Part shown: one piece after another, positions 1 to 11,367 of the stretch | Layout: each line of letters opens with the position of its first letter | Numbering within the stretch: position 1 is the first letter of the stretch | Source: Armadillidium nasatum | Lineage: Eukaryota > Arthropoda > Malacostraca > Isopoda > Armadillidiidae | Reading direction: 5' to 3' | Assembly: GCA_009176605.1 (NCBI GenBank) | Contig: SEYY01008522.1 | Span: forward strand, 35,001-57,500 | Length of the DNA: 22,500 nt | The notes under the pieces: model-generated | The model's input: only the letters and a program-made list of their open reading frames with translations | Told to the model about the DNA's origin: nothing | Databases searched by the model: none | Translations under genes and position numbers: made by a program

Positions 1-315
1 TTTTTTGGCTTTCCTTGCTCTTTTATTGGCTATAAATCTTTGTTTCACGTAGAAGCCGGTTCAGAACCTTCTTGTTCTTAATTTACGGTTCATTTTTATG
101 TTTTTTCCTGCTACTTACTTTCTTCGTAATGCGTAGACTTTTTTTATTGTATTATCTTGACAGGAGATCTTAAGAAACATTTTTTCGAATTTATTTTCTT
201 GTTGCCATCGCATGGGTTTAAAATATGTTCCCTTTTGATACATACTAGAAACATTCAGGCCTCTTATAAAATTTTCTTGTTCACAGTGAATTTGATTAAA
301 AAATTTCCATTGTTA

Positions 316-317
<2 letters not shown>
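1..317. other. AT-rich non-coding stretch
   Basis: AT-rich single-copy-looking DNA with many oligo-T runs and no credible open frame. I see no recognisable gene, element terminus or regulatory site. Confidence 0.5.

Positions 318-366
<49 letters not shown>
318..366. repeat. (TA)n microsatellite, ~49 bp
   Basis: Uninterrupted TA dinucleotide array that ends directly at the truncated outer end of the inverted element copy beginning at 371. A matching TA array lies on the far side of the element pair (958-1045), so the pair may sit inside what was once a single TA array. Confidence 0.98.
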
Positions 367-370
<4 letters not shown>

Positions 371-372
<2 letters not shown>

Positions 373-600
373 AGTTTAAAGTTTGCTATAGGGGAATCGA
401 ACCCGGGTCCTATAGCATATAAGCATATAGTTTTACCTCTACGCTCCTGGCGGTTGAAAAGAGAAATCCAAAGAGGAGGCTTATGAAAAATAATTCACAA
501 GAACAACCTCCAAGGACTTCTCCATACCGCGTTTGAGCGTGAGGCAATATGACCCGGGCTCGGCCTTCCCCCTTTCCTCTCGCAAACTAAACAAATAGGT
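371..600 (-). mobile_element. Partial MITE-like copy, inverted relative to the copy at 601-952
   Basis: The reverse complement of 371-593 matches 681-903 with scattered mismatches and small indels. Matching blocks include the inner terminal repeat (371-398), the A-box block near 436-446, the block at 488-523 and the block at 560-593. The outer ~50 bp of one terminus is replaced by the TA array at 318-366 and the other terminus is missing at the junction with 601. On the minus strand it carries an A box at 436-446 and a B box (GGTTCGATTCC) at 393-403. It is either a second insertion of the same family or the product of an inverted duplication. Confidence 0.8.
393..446 (-). promoter_or_regulatory. 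tRNA-like internal Pol III boxes (A 436-446, B 393-403)
   Basis: On the minus strand GAGCGTAGAGG matches the tRNA A box (TRGCNNAGYNGG) approximately, and GGTTCGATTCC matches the B box exactly. The starts are 43 nt apart, the spacing seen in tRNAs. The acceptor and anticodon stems do not fold convincingly, so this looks like a tRNA-derived promoter module and not a tRNA gene. Confidence 0.55.
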
Positions 601-952
601 CAATAATTAAAGGTCTGCTAACCCTCTCGCAGATCAAATGCATTAAACATCAAAGTTTAAAGTTTACTATAGGGGAATCTGTTTAGCTTGCGAGAGGAAA
701 GGGTGGCCAGAATCCGGGTCATGTTGCTTCAAGCTCAAGCGCAGTCGGGAGAAGTCCTTGGAGATTGTTCTTGTGAATTATAATTCACAAGTCTTCCTCT
801 TTGGATTTCATTTTCGAACCGCCAGTGAGCGTAGAGGTAAAACTCTGTGTTTTTGTGCTATAATGCCCGGGTTCGATTCCCCTATAGCAAACTTTAAACT
901 TCGATGTTTAATGAATATTTAGTCTGCGAAAGTGTTAGCAGACTTTAATTAT
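601..952 (+). mobile_element. MITE-like element with ~78-bp terminal inverted repeats
   Basis: Positions 601-678 and 874-952 are imperfect inverted repeats of about 78 bp, sharing AATTAAAG, GTCTGCTAAC, ATTAAACATC, AAGTTTAAAGTTT and CTATAGGGGAATC. The interior of about 195 bp has no open frame. With its inverted neighbour (371-600) it forms a long imperfect hairpin with arms of about 220 bp and a loop of about 87 bp. TA arrays flank the pair, which fits a TA-targeting (Tc1/mariner-like) non-autonomous element. The superfamily is an inference because the target duplication cannot be read inside a TA array. Confidence 0.75.
827..880 (+). promoter_or_regulatory. tRNA-like A box (827-837) and B box (870-880)
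   Basis: GAGCGTAGAGG and GGTTCGATTCC lie 43 nt apart, the canonical tRNA spacing. The GAG before and the CTC after the A box can pair as a D-stem. No matching 5' acceptor strand is present. The same pair is conserved on the minus strand of the neighbouring copy. A tRNA-derived module inside a MITE-like element is the simplest reading. Confidence 0.55.

Positions 953-957
<5 letters not shown>

Positions 958-1045
<88 letters not shown>
958..1045. repeat. (TA)n microsatellite, ~88 bp
   Basis: Uninterrupted TA array immediately outside the right terminus of the MITE-like element. Confidence 0.98.
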
Positions 1046-1050
<5 letters not shown>

Positions 1051-1166
1051 TTAAAATATTTTATAATTAAAAATAACTAATTTAAATAAAATAATTAAAA
1101 TAAATTTAAAAAATAAAAGTTTTGCCTTCAGCTTTTATTATTTTGCTAATTCTTAATGCTTCTTTC

Positions 1167-1170
<4 letters not shown>

Positions 1171-1235
<65 letters not shown>

Positions 1236-1345
1236 TATTATTATTATTATTATTATTATAATTTCAACTATTTTTATTTTTTTATCACTTTTATTATTTT
1301 TATTATTATTCCTATTATTATTGTTATTCCTATTATTATTATTCC

Positions 1346-1429
<84 letters not shown>
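1171..1429. repeat. (TTA)n compound microsatellite
   Basis: Two long TTA/ATT blocks (1171-1259 and 1346-1429) are joined by degenerate TTA, CTA and T-rich sequence. All open frames across it encode Ile, Leu or Tyr homopolymers and come from the repeat. Confidence 0.97.
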
Positions 1430-2624
1430 CATTTTTTTTTTTATTATTTTTAATTATTATTATTTATTTAATTATTATAATTTTTTAAAATTTATTTCTA
1501 GTTTCCTTTAGATTTATTTTCATTTTAATTTTTTTTTTAAATTTAATTTAAACTTTTTTTCTCTTTTCTTTTCAAAAATATAAAACATAAAATATAATAA
1601 TAATTTAAATAGTAAATAAGCTAAAATAAGAACAATTAAAAATAACAACAAAAAACATTTTAATAATAGTTTTAATTTTTTGTTTTTCTTTTTATTTACA
1701 ACAGAAACTTCAAGACATCGCAAGCTTACACCAGCTGTCACTCACTTCACCCCCCCCCAATCCAAAATAAGAGTAAATATCCCCCACAAAACATACCCCA
1801 GTAAGGGGTTAACTTAACCCCCAATCCTCATTTTACTAAGTTTTTAAGTTTAGCTCTACTACTATTTTGTTTACTTTTCAGGAATATCTGTAGTATTTTA
1901 ATTATTATTATTTATTATTATTACTTATTAGCATTATTTGTTTGGTAAAGTAGTTAAATTTAAGAAGTTGTTTTTTTTTTTTGTTTTTTTTAGTTTGGGT
2001 TATGTAAATATATTTATATATTTTTTAATTTTTCATTAAGATATTATTTTTTAATTAATTATGTTATTATTTAAAAAAGAGTTGTGTAGCTATTACCCAT
2101 AAATTATTATTATTATTTAAGTTATTTAATTTTATATGATTATGCATTAAGTTTTCATTTGTCCTGAAAAGTTTTCTTATACTAAAAACACTTTTGATCC
2201 CAATTAGAGTTGACACTTCTTTCAAACAAGATAACTGCATTTAAAATAAATGATTGGAATGCTCGGAAAGCACTTTTTCAACTTCATTTAAAACTTGCAC
2301 ATATTTGGCACATGTTTTAACTTATTGTTTAAATTTTGTTCAGTTATTATTTTAATTTGTTAATTTATTGTGTTCATTTCTTTACCGTATATTTGTGGGT
2401 TTCTGTCTTATTATTGTTCCTAGTCGATTCAATTTTATCTTAATTATTTATATAAAACTTTATTCCTAGTTGAACTAAATTTAAAAACATACCTATCCTT
2501 GAGATCCTAACCTGAACTTTTAATTTAAATTCTTTTTTGTTAGGCATTTCCAAACCTATGCTCTCATCCTAATCCTAACCATATAAATTTACCTTCATCC
2601 TACTTGGCATACGTCTCTTGCTAA
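1430..2624. other. AT-rich intergenic stretch with a C-run and a small palindrome
   Basis: Low-complexity A/T sequence with a C9 run near 1750-1758 and a perfect 8-bp-arm palindrome at 1805-1821 (GGGGTTAA, C, TTAACCCC). No open frame has coding character. The last ~60 bases before 2638 contain CTAAC-like branch-point sequences and a moderate pyrimidine content, which suits an intron feeding the candidate exon at 2639. Confidence 0.5.
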
Positions 2625-2838
2625 GCTACCAGACTCAGTATGCTTAAAACCATGGAGGTGTTTGAGACAGAGCCAGTAAGAAGAGAACTGGCACCAACTT
2701 CTAATGTGCTTGCTCCACCATCTCCATTGGACTTAAGGCGCCAAAGTGCTGTCCTCACAGAGAAACACTTAAGAAAACTCTCTCATGTACCCCTGAAAAT
2801 AGATTACCACTCAGAGAAAGTTAATAAAGTTTTTGGAG
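2625..2838 (+). CDS. Candidate protein-coding exon, unknown product
   Basis: The frame is open from 2625 through the donor (an in-frame TAA lies at 2622-2624), with an ATG at 2640. Composition is more balanced than the flanks, and the translation looks like ordinary protein: a hydrophilic segment with MEVFETEPVRRELAP, a proline-rich LAPPSPLDL, and RRQS followed by a basic amphipathic stretch (EKHLRKLSHVPLKIDY). RRQS fits the R-R-x-S consensus of basophilic kinases such as PKA, but that is only a motif. CAG at 2636-2638 (or 2630-2632) could be the acceptor, and GGAG/GTAAGT gives a near-consensus donor after 2838 that splits a codon at phase 1. No family is recognised. It could be an internal or first exon, or part of an old mobile element. 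Confidence 0.4.
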
Positions 2839-2930
2839 GTAAGTCGGGGAGAAATCCCTCTTTATTTTGTTTGCAGCTTGTGTGAGGTAACTCCCATTTA
2901 TCCACTCGACAGGTTGATAGTGCACAACAG

Positions 2931-3035
2931 CAATGTCACTGGAAAGTGAAATCAAAGCCTACCAAATTGATTCTGCATATATAGCTCTCTTGCAAAATAA
3001 TTCAGCCCCAACTTCTAAGAAAAAAACTAAAAAAG
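2931..3035 (+). CDS. Candidate second exon, unknown product
   Basis: CAG at 2928-2930 is followed by an open 105-nt segment ending at AAAAG/GTAAGA, a strong donor at 3035/3036. Splicing 2838 to 2931 keeps the frame: the leftover G plus CA makes an alanine codon, followed by MSLESEIKAYQIDSAYIALL and a lysine-rich end (SKKKTKKG). It enters and leaves at phase 1, so it is a symmetric exon. The 92-nt intron is short but plausible for an arthropod. Other nearby acceptors (2912, 2876) hit stops or leave a 38-nt intron. Unspliced, the frame runs from the ATG at 2933 to a stop at 3071-3073 (46 residues). No domain is recognised. Confidence 0.35.
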
Positions 3036-3879
3036 GTAAGATTCGAGAAAAAATGGGAAAATTATGTTGGTAATACTTTGAGTTACTGGTAATCACATGT
3101 AAAAATATAAGAAATGCATGCCGGACTCGAGGGTGAAATGATTTAGCACATATTTCGTACACCTTCATTACGTTTCCCTGTTGAATGTTTTATTTCTGTA
3201 AAATTTTAACGACCTCATTAAAGAGGGCTTGACTGAAATTGAATTTATTTTTTGAAAAGATACTTTTAATAATTTTGTCTTCATAAATTTCTTTAGCAAA
3301 ATAATTAATACAACTTATAAGAAGGAAACTTGTTTTAGAGGTGGCAAGTATTCTATTCTTGTATTAGAAATATAACTCTTACATGTAAGTGTATATGCGT
3401 GGTTGCTTCAATGACTGGATCGAGCGGACGTGAAGGCGGCCAAAAATATGCATGAGATCCAACAAGCCAGATATTCTTTTTACAGTACCCTCAATATCCC
3501 CAACTACAACTTATTTTGCTATTTAATACTGAATGGTGGAGTCTGTGCCTGTATAAACAATAATACTAATTTAGCATAACACGTCTTGATCACCTTGAAT
3601 CTACAAATATCGGTGTTCAATTGCTACCATTATTTTTTGTTCCTGCAATTAATCCACTAACGAAACGAATTTTCTGATTCTTTATGAATCGATCACTATT
3701 TCTCAGGAGTGTTAATTCTTCTCATCTAAACGCCAAGGTTCTCTATTTAAAGAATTTCAATGTACATCACACTGAGCGGGAAGGGCACTCTCATACCTAT
3801 TAAAGTAGAGAGAAGGCTAAATCATTCAGCATCCTACACACACATTTCAGATTACCCTAACCAATTCTCGAACACGCTT
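3036..3879. other. Non-coding stretch, possibly intron
   Basis: Mixed-composition DNA with no open frame of coding character and no recognised repeat. It would be intronic if the two exon candidates upstream are real. The last ~100 bases may contain eroded LINE sequence upstream of the recognisable RT match. Confidence 0.4.
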
Positions 3880-4435
3880 GACTTATGCTTACCACTACTT
3901 CTTTTCTACATAATACACTATTTTCACTCCTATTGAAAGCTTTGACATTTTCTCAGTCCTGGAAGAGAGCAGATGTTCAGTCGATTCAGTTCAGTAGGAT
4001 AGTTCCCCTGAACTTTTAGTTTTAACTATTATCCTATAGCTCACACTTGTATTCTCTTTAAATTCCTTGAAGTTATTCTTAACTCTTATTTCCTTGATAA
4101 TATTGAATCTTATTCCCCCTCTTTCAGATCATCACTATGGATTTCACCTCTCGAGATTTACCGTTTACATACTTTCCTTATCATTGATTTATGATCCTTT
4201 GCCCCTTGGGACCATGGGAATCTAATGCCGCGGAGCTTGACAAATCGAAACATTTGAAGAGGAATGGCAAGAGATACCATTCATTCTAAAAGACTCTGTC
4301 CTTTGCGTTTACTTCTTCTTCCTGTATTCTTATGTTTAGTTTTCTCTTATATTGTTTCATATTTGCATTTGTTGATAGAAGAACATCTTCCACCTTTCGA
4401 GCTAATAATGGTGTTTCTCAAGGTTCTGTTCTGTC

Positions 4436-4593
4436 TTTTTTCAAAAGAAAAATTCACAGCTCAAGGGAACTGCCCTGTTTGACGAGATTAATTTTCCTAC
4501 GTAAATTATACCTAGGATCCAAAAGCGGAATCGAACCAGTTGCCCTTAATTACGTAAGTCAATCACTAGACTCCTATGCCATGATACACGGCA
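4436..4593 (-). mobile_element. tRNA-SINE-like insertion inside the LINE RT
   Basis: About 158 bp separate the RT blocks GVSQGSVLS and LFLLIKDF, which are adjacent in intact LINEs. On the minus strand it has tRNA character near its 5' end: a TGGCATAGGAG-type A box near 4570-4582 and an exact B box GGTTCGATTCC (4527-4537), about 45 nt apart. It ends in an A-rich tail (GAAAAAA) at 4436-4442. That order of tRNA head, body and oligo-A tail is SINE-like. I could not find a clear target duplication. Confidence 0.6.
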
Positions 4594-5278
4594 ACATTAT
4601 TCTTCTCATCAAAGATTTTTTCAGTTGCACTTCTAATCTGTTCATCCTTATTTTAATGACTCACTCTCCATCTTTCTCTAAATATAAATCTGCTTTCTTT
4701 CTAGCATCTAGAGTTTTTTCTTGATAAACTTACTGATTCTATTTTTGCATATCTAGACAGAATTTTCCGTTGGAGTAGACTCAGCGTTTTGAAATTTTAT
4801 TTTTTAAAATCTTAGCTTTTCACATTTCCGTCCTGAAAAACATCTCAGATCTTTCTATCTCGTTTTACGTCACTATTGTTTTACCTATGAACAACTTCAA
4901 CATTTATAATCAAAATATAAGCAATGAATTGTCTTGGAAACATCATATCAAAACAGTTGCTAAGATGGCATCGAAGTAGCTGAGAGTTTTTTCAGGCTTA
5001 GAATATATATTCCGCACAGTTACGTAATTATTATAAGGTCTTATTAGCTCGTGTATAGTGCATAATTTTCATATTTTGGAAGGGACGAGAAGTTCTCCCC
5101 TTTTTTAAAAATAGGGTTGAGTGGTTGAGCCTAGGAATAAAAGACTAATAAACTGTCTCTTACCCTCATAATCCATTAAGCCTATCTTTTGAACGTGACA
5201 CTGGAGCTCTATCTCTTTTCCAAAAGTATTGCAACGCCTGATGGAGGAGAAAGTTAACATTTCGCATTTCACCTACAT

Positions 5279-5534
5279 TACTACACCATTCAATTAAAAA
5301 CCCCACAGGAAAATTAAAACGCAAATTTTTTAAAAAAGAGCGAGGCTTTCGAAGGAACAACCGTCCTTCCTCTTTCAGGCTCAAGTTTAAACTTGAGCCT
5401 GAAAGAGGAAGGATGGTTGTTCCTTCGAAAGCCTCGTTCTTTTTTAAAAAATTTGCGTTTTAATTTTCCTGTGGGGTTTTTAATTGTATAAAGCAAAACA
5501 CGGTTATAGTGTTCTTTTTGTCTACTACACCATT
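5279..5534. mobile_element. 232-bp hairpin insertion (5291-5522) with 12-bp flanking duplication
   Basis: TACTACACCATT occurs at 5279-5290 and again at 5523-5534. Between the copies lie a 196-bp palindrome and a 36-bp tail (5487-5522) that contains a short AACAC/GTGTT stem followed by a T-run. The insertion lies in the 3' part of the LINE relic. A 12-bp direct repeat abutting the palindrome is the size expected from target-primed or nick-staggered insertion. No open frame lies inside beyond mirror-image translations of the palindrome. The family is not recognised. Confidence 0.65.
5291..5486. repeat. 196-bp near-perfect palindrome (98-bp arms, no loop)
   Basis: The arms are centred between 5388 and 5389 (CTCAAGTTTAAACTTGAG) and differ at two positions that I can see, near 5340 and 5363. 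In both cases the left arm has G opposite T in the right arm, so a + strand transcript would still pair by G-U wobble. The sequence is of mixed composition, so this is not a simple-repeat artefact. Confidence 0.95.
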
Positions 5535-5640
5535 GTGTATCTCTTCATTTCATGCCAATTTTGTGTGAATATTGAAAACTCTAGGAGTGCTCACTGTAGT
5601 GGCTCTTTCTTTATAGCCATCTCTGTTCTGTATAATCTAT

Positions 5641-5837
5641 AATTCCTATTTAATTTTTTCGTTCTTTCTGAGTCTGTCCTCATCCGAGAGATTTGCTTTA
5701 GGCTTGGCTTTCTGTGTTTTCTTTCATATTTATCTTTTTATCCCTCCTTTAAAAGAACCCTGCCTTTGACCTTTGATTGGTAGTACGGAAACAATTATTC
5801 AAAAACAATTATTCAAAAGTACAAACTGCAAAGCGCG
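5641..5837. other. Non-coding stretch after LINE relic
   Basis: T-rich sequence without a credible gene. It may include an eroded 3' untranslated part of the LINE, but no tail or polyadenylation signal is distinct. Confidence 0.4.
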
Positions 5838-7373
<1,536 letters not shown>

Positions 7374-7399
7374 TAACATAACCCACATGATCTAGGAGC

Positions 7400-7530
7400 A
7401 GGCAACGTTGTAAATGTTGCAAGGCTAGGATATTCATTAGGGTGTAATATTGTAATGTTGCAAGGTCATGTTGCAATGTTGCAAGGTCAAAATCTTTCAT
7501 GAGGAACATTGTTGCAAATGTTGCAAAAAA
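7400..7530. repeat. Cluster of ATGTTGCAA(GG) motifs
   Basis: The motif ATGTTGCAAGG or a close variant recurs at least five times in about 130 bp (near 7415, 7455, 7470, 7480 and 7515) with irregular spacing. It looks like a decayed short tandem repeat. Confidence 0.6.
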
Positions 7531-7563
7531 AATGTCATTCTCTTTGCTGATGCTATTTTTTGG

Positions 7564-7945
7564 GGGTTACGAACACCCCAAAAGAAGATGCTTAGCCACA
7601 CTCTTTCTCGAATGTGCTTTAAGAGGCATACTAGAGGAACAGTAGTACATTGGACTGGCCCTATTCCATAATCTTTCCTGACCCTGTTTTGAAAGCTAGG
7701 AACCCTCCTAAAGAGGGTGCATAGCTCGCACTCTTTTCTGAAAATATTTTGAGTGACTTCCTATAGGGACAGTTATAAATGAGCTGAGCCCTTTATATGC
7801 GTATGACCAATCTTATTTAGATCAGCAGGACACTCAAAAGTGTGGCGTAGCCATGCTCTTTCCTGAATGTATTTTGATCGAACATCCAGAGGGGATGACC
7901 ATTAATGAATCTATCTTCATTCCATGCTCATTCATTACCAAATTT
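7564..7945. repeat. Three-copy diverged tandem repeat, ~127-bp unit
   Basis: Units begin near 7564, 7691 and 7821. Each contains, in order, an AACACCCC/AACCCTCC/GGACACTC block, a GCxTAGCC(A/T)xxCTCTTT block (TAGC at 7593, 7722 and 7848), an AATGTxxTTTGA block, an AGAGGxxxAG block and a CCATTAATGAAT or GTTATAAATGAG block. Unit spacings are 129 and 126. GC content is higher than the surroundings. Frames are not conserved between units, so it is probably non-coding. Confidence 0.7.
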
Positions 7946-9679
<1,734 letters not shown>

Positions 9680-9744
9680 TTTTTTTTGCAAATTTCTTTT
9701 ATTTATTTTATATAGTATTTGCATTGTTGCATTCAAATTCATTC

Positions 9745-9910
9745 TAATCTCTAGAGAAATCTTCATTTTTCTGGAGTCATTCCAATTTCTAGATAAAATC
9801 TTAATTCTAGAATCATTTAAATTCCTGGAACAGGTTCCAGGTTCTAAATAAAATCTAAAGTTTGCTAGATAAATTTTCAATTTCTAGAATTTAATTATTT
9901 CTAGATAACA
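9745..9910. repeat. Degenerate TTCTAGA-rich minisatellite
   Basis: TTTCTAGATAAAATCT and variants (CTAGAGAAATCTTC, TTCTAAATAAAATCT, GCTAGATAAATTTTC, TTCTAGAATTTAAT) recur about every 20-40 bp. The minus-strand translation shows the reiteration as repeated R-N-x-N-D-S-R. Copies are strongly diverged. Confidence 0.55.
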
Positions 9911-10400
9911 TTTTTTGTTTATCGATTTGAGTTCTATATGTCTAATTATACTTCATTAATATTGAAATTTGATTAAAGTAACAATAATCAGTTGCATTAT
10001 ATTTCATTAGTATCGGAGTTTCATAGTAATCGGTGTCGGTTTATCGGTATAATCGGTTTACTATAAAACTTACAACTGATCGCTGGTCAAAAGTGACTTC
10101 AAAACAACAAATTGTTGTTTGTCCGTAGTACCAACATAAAAATTACTCATCATTTTAATTATAAATACAGTACACATTCTTCAAATCACTATAATAATTC
10201 TTCTTTAACAACTATACTAGGTTAGGCTCAAATTAATTTTTTCTAACTGTTTATTTTCATTACATTTAGAGACTAGCACTTCTTGCTATTATTAGTCTCT
10301 CATTTCTATCTTACATCTTCTCTAATCACGGTTCAATTTTGGTTCTTCAATACGGTGAAATAGCAAGTTTCCGTGGTTAATTGTGTTAATGTTTCATTGT
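9911..10400. other. AT-rich stretch, no gene seen
   Basis: Contains a small cluster of ATCGGT repeats near 10012-10066 and otherwise ordinary AT-rich sequence. Confidence 0.4.
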
Positions 10401-10401
10401 A

Positions 10402-10495
10402 TTGAAGGAGGATTTGTCGTTTTCCCCCCTTCTGGTAACGTCATTCGCCGGGTTAGCTTTAGTTGCCAGAAGAAAAAGCGACACAATCCTTCTCT
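10402..10495. repeat. Imperfect inverted repeat
   Basis: The left arm near 10405-10439 (GGATTTGTCG, TTCTGGTAAC) pairs with the right arm near 10460-10490 (GTTGCCAGAAG, CGACACAATCC), with small mismatches and a loop of about 20 nt. It may be an eroded foldback element or a structured regulatory segment. Confidence 0.55.
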
Positions 10496-10659
10496 TTTGA
10501 ATGTCGAAGACACGGAACCTTCTTCTCTCATAAGGCTTAAGGTCTTCAAGTAAAATCATTGGATCGTGAGATTACCACAACTTACATTTCTTCTTCATCT
10601 CCGACTACCACGTTTGGATTAGCAGCCATCTTGTTTTTAACTTATGTTGCTCTCAATCT

Positions 10660-10800
10660 GAATCATCATCAACAGCAACAACAACAGCGAATAAAATATT
10701 AATAGACATCATCTTCACCATCTCCATATGATTCTTATCATCATCTTCACCATCTCCATATGATCATTTTCATCATCATCGTAAGATCATTAAGACATGA
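10660..10800. repeat. CAA/CAT-rich block with a 25-bp direct repeat
   Basis: Short CAA/CAG runs (10668-10690) are followed by two identical 25-bp copies starting ATCATCTTCACC at 10708-10732 and 10740-10764 (32-bp period), then more CAT triplets. Confidence 0.7.
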
Positions 10801-10802
10801 TA

Positions 10803-10867
10803 TGACGTCATCAGCAATACGTGACTATGAATCCGACAGTTCCGGATTCATAATCACGTGACGCTGA
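10803..10867. promoter_or_regulatory. CRE (TGACGTCA), imperfect hairpin and E-box
   Basis: A perfect cAMP-response-element palindrome TGACGTCA lies at 10803-10810. It directly abuts a 25-bp-arm inverted repeat (10811-10835 with 10843-10867, four mismatches, 7-nt loop), whose right arm contains an E-box CACGTG (10856-10861). The left arm has ACGTGA at the same position. Motifs of this size occur by chance, but three together in a less AT-rich island are notable. No transcription start or gene is visible next to it. Confidence 0.35.
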
Positions 10868-11120
10868 TTCGAAATCGCAGTCTGATTAAGGATCAGTAGG
10901 AGTCTAATTGCATATCCAAAAAAAGATATAATCCAGTTCTGCGTGGTGCGAACACCGCGGCGCACCCACGGAATGAGTAAACATTGTGGCGGCCCACTCT
11001 CGGGAGGTATGTTAATCCGGTGATGCGAATATTAGTATTTGGCTGTCTTGTCACTTTTCGATAAGGCGTTTATCTTATTTTTCTCATCGAGCTATAATCA
11101 ATTAAGATCACTTTTATTTT
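10868..11120. other. GC-richer island, unassigned
   Basis: 10938-11015 is the most GC-rich short stretch in this part of the window (GCGGCGCACCC, GTGGCGGCCC, CTCGGGAGG). It has no long open frame and no tRNA or snRNA pattern I recognise. It could be an eroded element or a promoter-proximal segment. Confidence 0.35.
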
Positions 11121-11122
11121 CA

Positions 11123-11225
<103 letters not shown>

Positions 11226-11294
11226 TATGATAGATAGATTGATAGATAGATGGAGTACTAATTTTCTACTTAACCTATCAAATATCTCCATGGC

Positions 11295-11367
<73 letters not shown>

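Larger units (their letters stand above)
3880..5640 (+). pseudogene. LINE (APE-type non-LTR) reverse transcriptase relic
   Basis: Successive conserved RT blocks of a Jockey/CR1-like LINE can be read in order across several frames. SWKRADVQ lies near 3960-3990. YPIAH, a decayed form of the NYRPIAL block, lies near 4029-4043. An ILNSYFLDNIES-type segment ends near 4110. DHHYGF, a form of the D-H-x-Y-G-F motif, lies near 4130. FRANNGVSQGSVLS lies near 4400-4437. The sequence then breaks at an insertion and resumes with LFLLIKDFFSCTSN, after which the catalytic YADD position reads YFND (4649-4660). Later blocks include SWKHHIKTVAKMASK near 4930 and GALSLFQKY near 5205. Stops and frameshifts throughout mean it is dead. 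The 5' part (endonuclease) is absent and the 3' end past the palindrome insertion is weak. The closest relatives in this window are 14140-18180 (-) and 21900-22500 (+). Confidence 0.85.

Noticed and set aside
827-890. Functional tRNA gene
   Set aside because: A and B boxes are spaced correctly, but the 5' acceptor strand and anticodon arm do not fold; treated as a tRNA-derived module.
1122-1511. Open frames encoding poly-Ile, poly-Leu or poly-Tyr
   Set aside because: Direct translation of TTA repeats; no independent coding evidence.
2495-2585. Telomere-like CCTAA repeats (CCTAACC, CCTAATCCTAACC)
   Set aside because: Only scattered copies; more consistent with branch-point-like intron sequence or chance.
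2959-3168. 69-residue open frame on the minus strand
   Set aside because: Overlaps the better supported plus-strand exon candidate and has no family resemblance.
4264-4482. 72-residue hydrophobic protein resembling a membrane protein
   Set aside because: Frame-shifted reading of the decayed LINE RT; the true RT frame is visible alongside.
5166-5496. Minus-strand open frames across the palindrome
   Set aside because: Produced by the palindrome; the two translations mirror each other.
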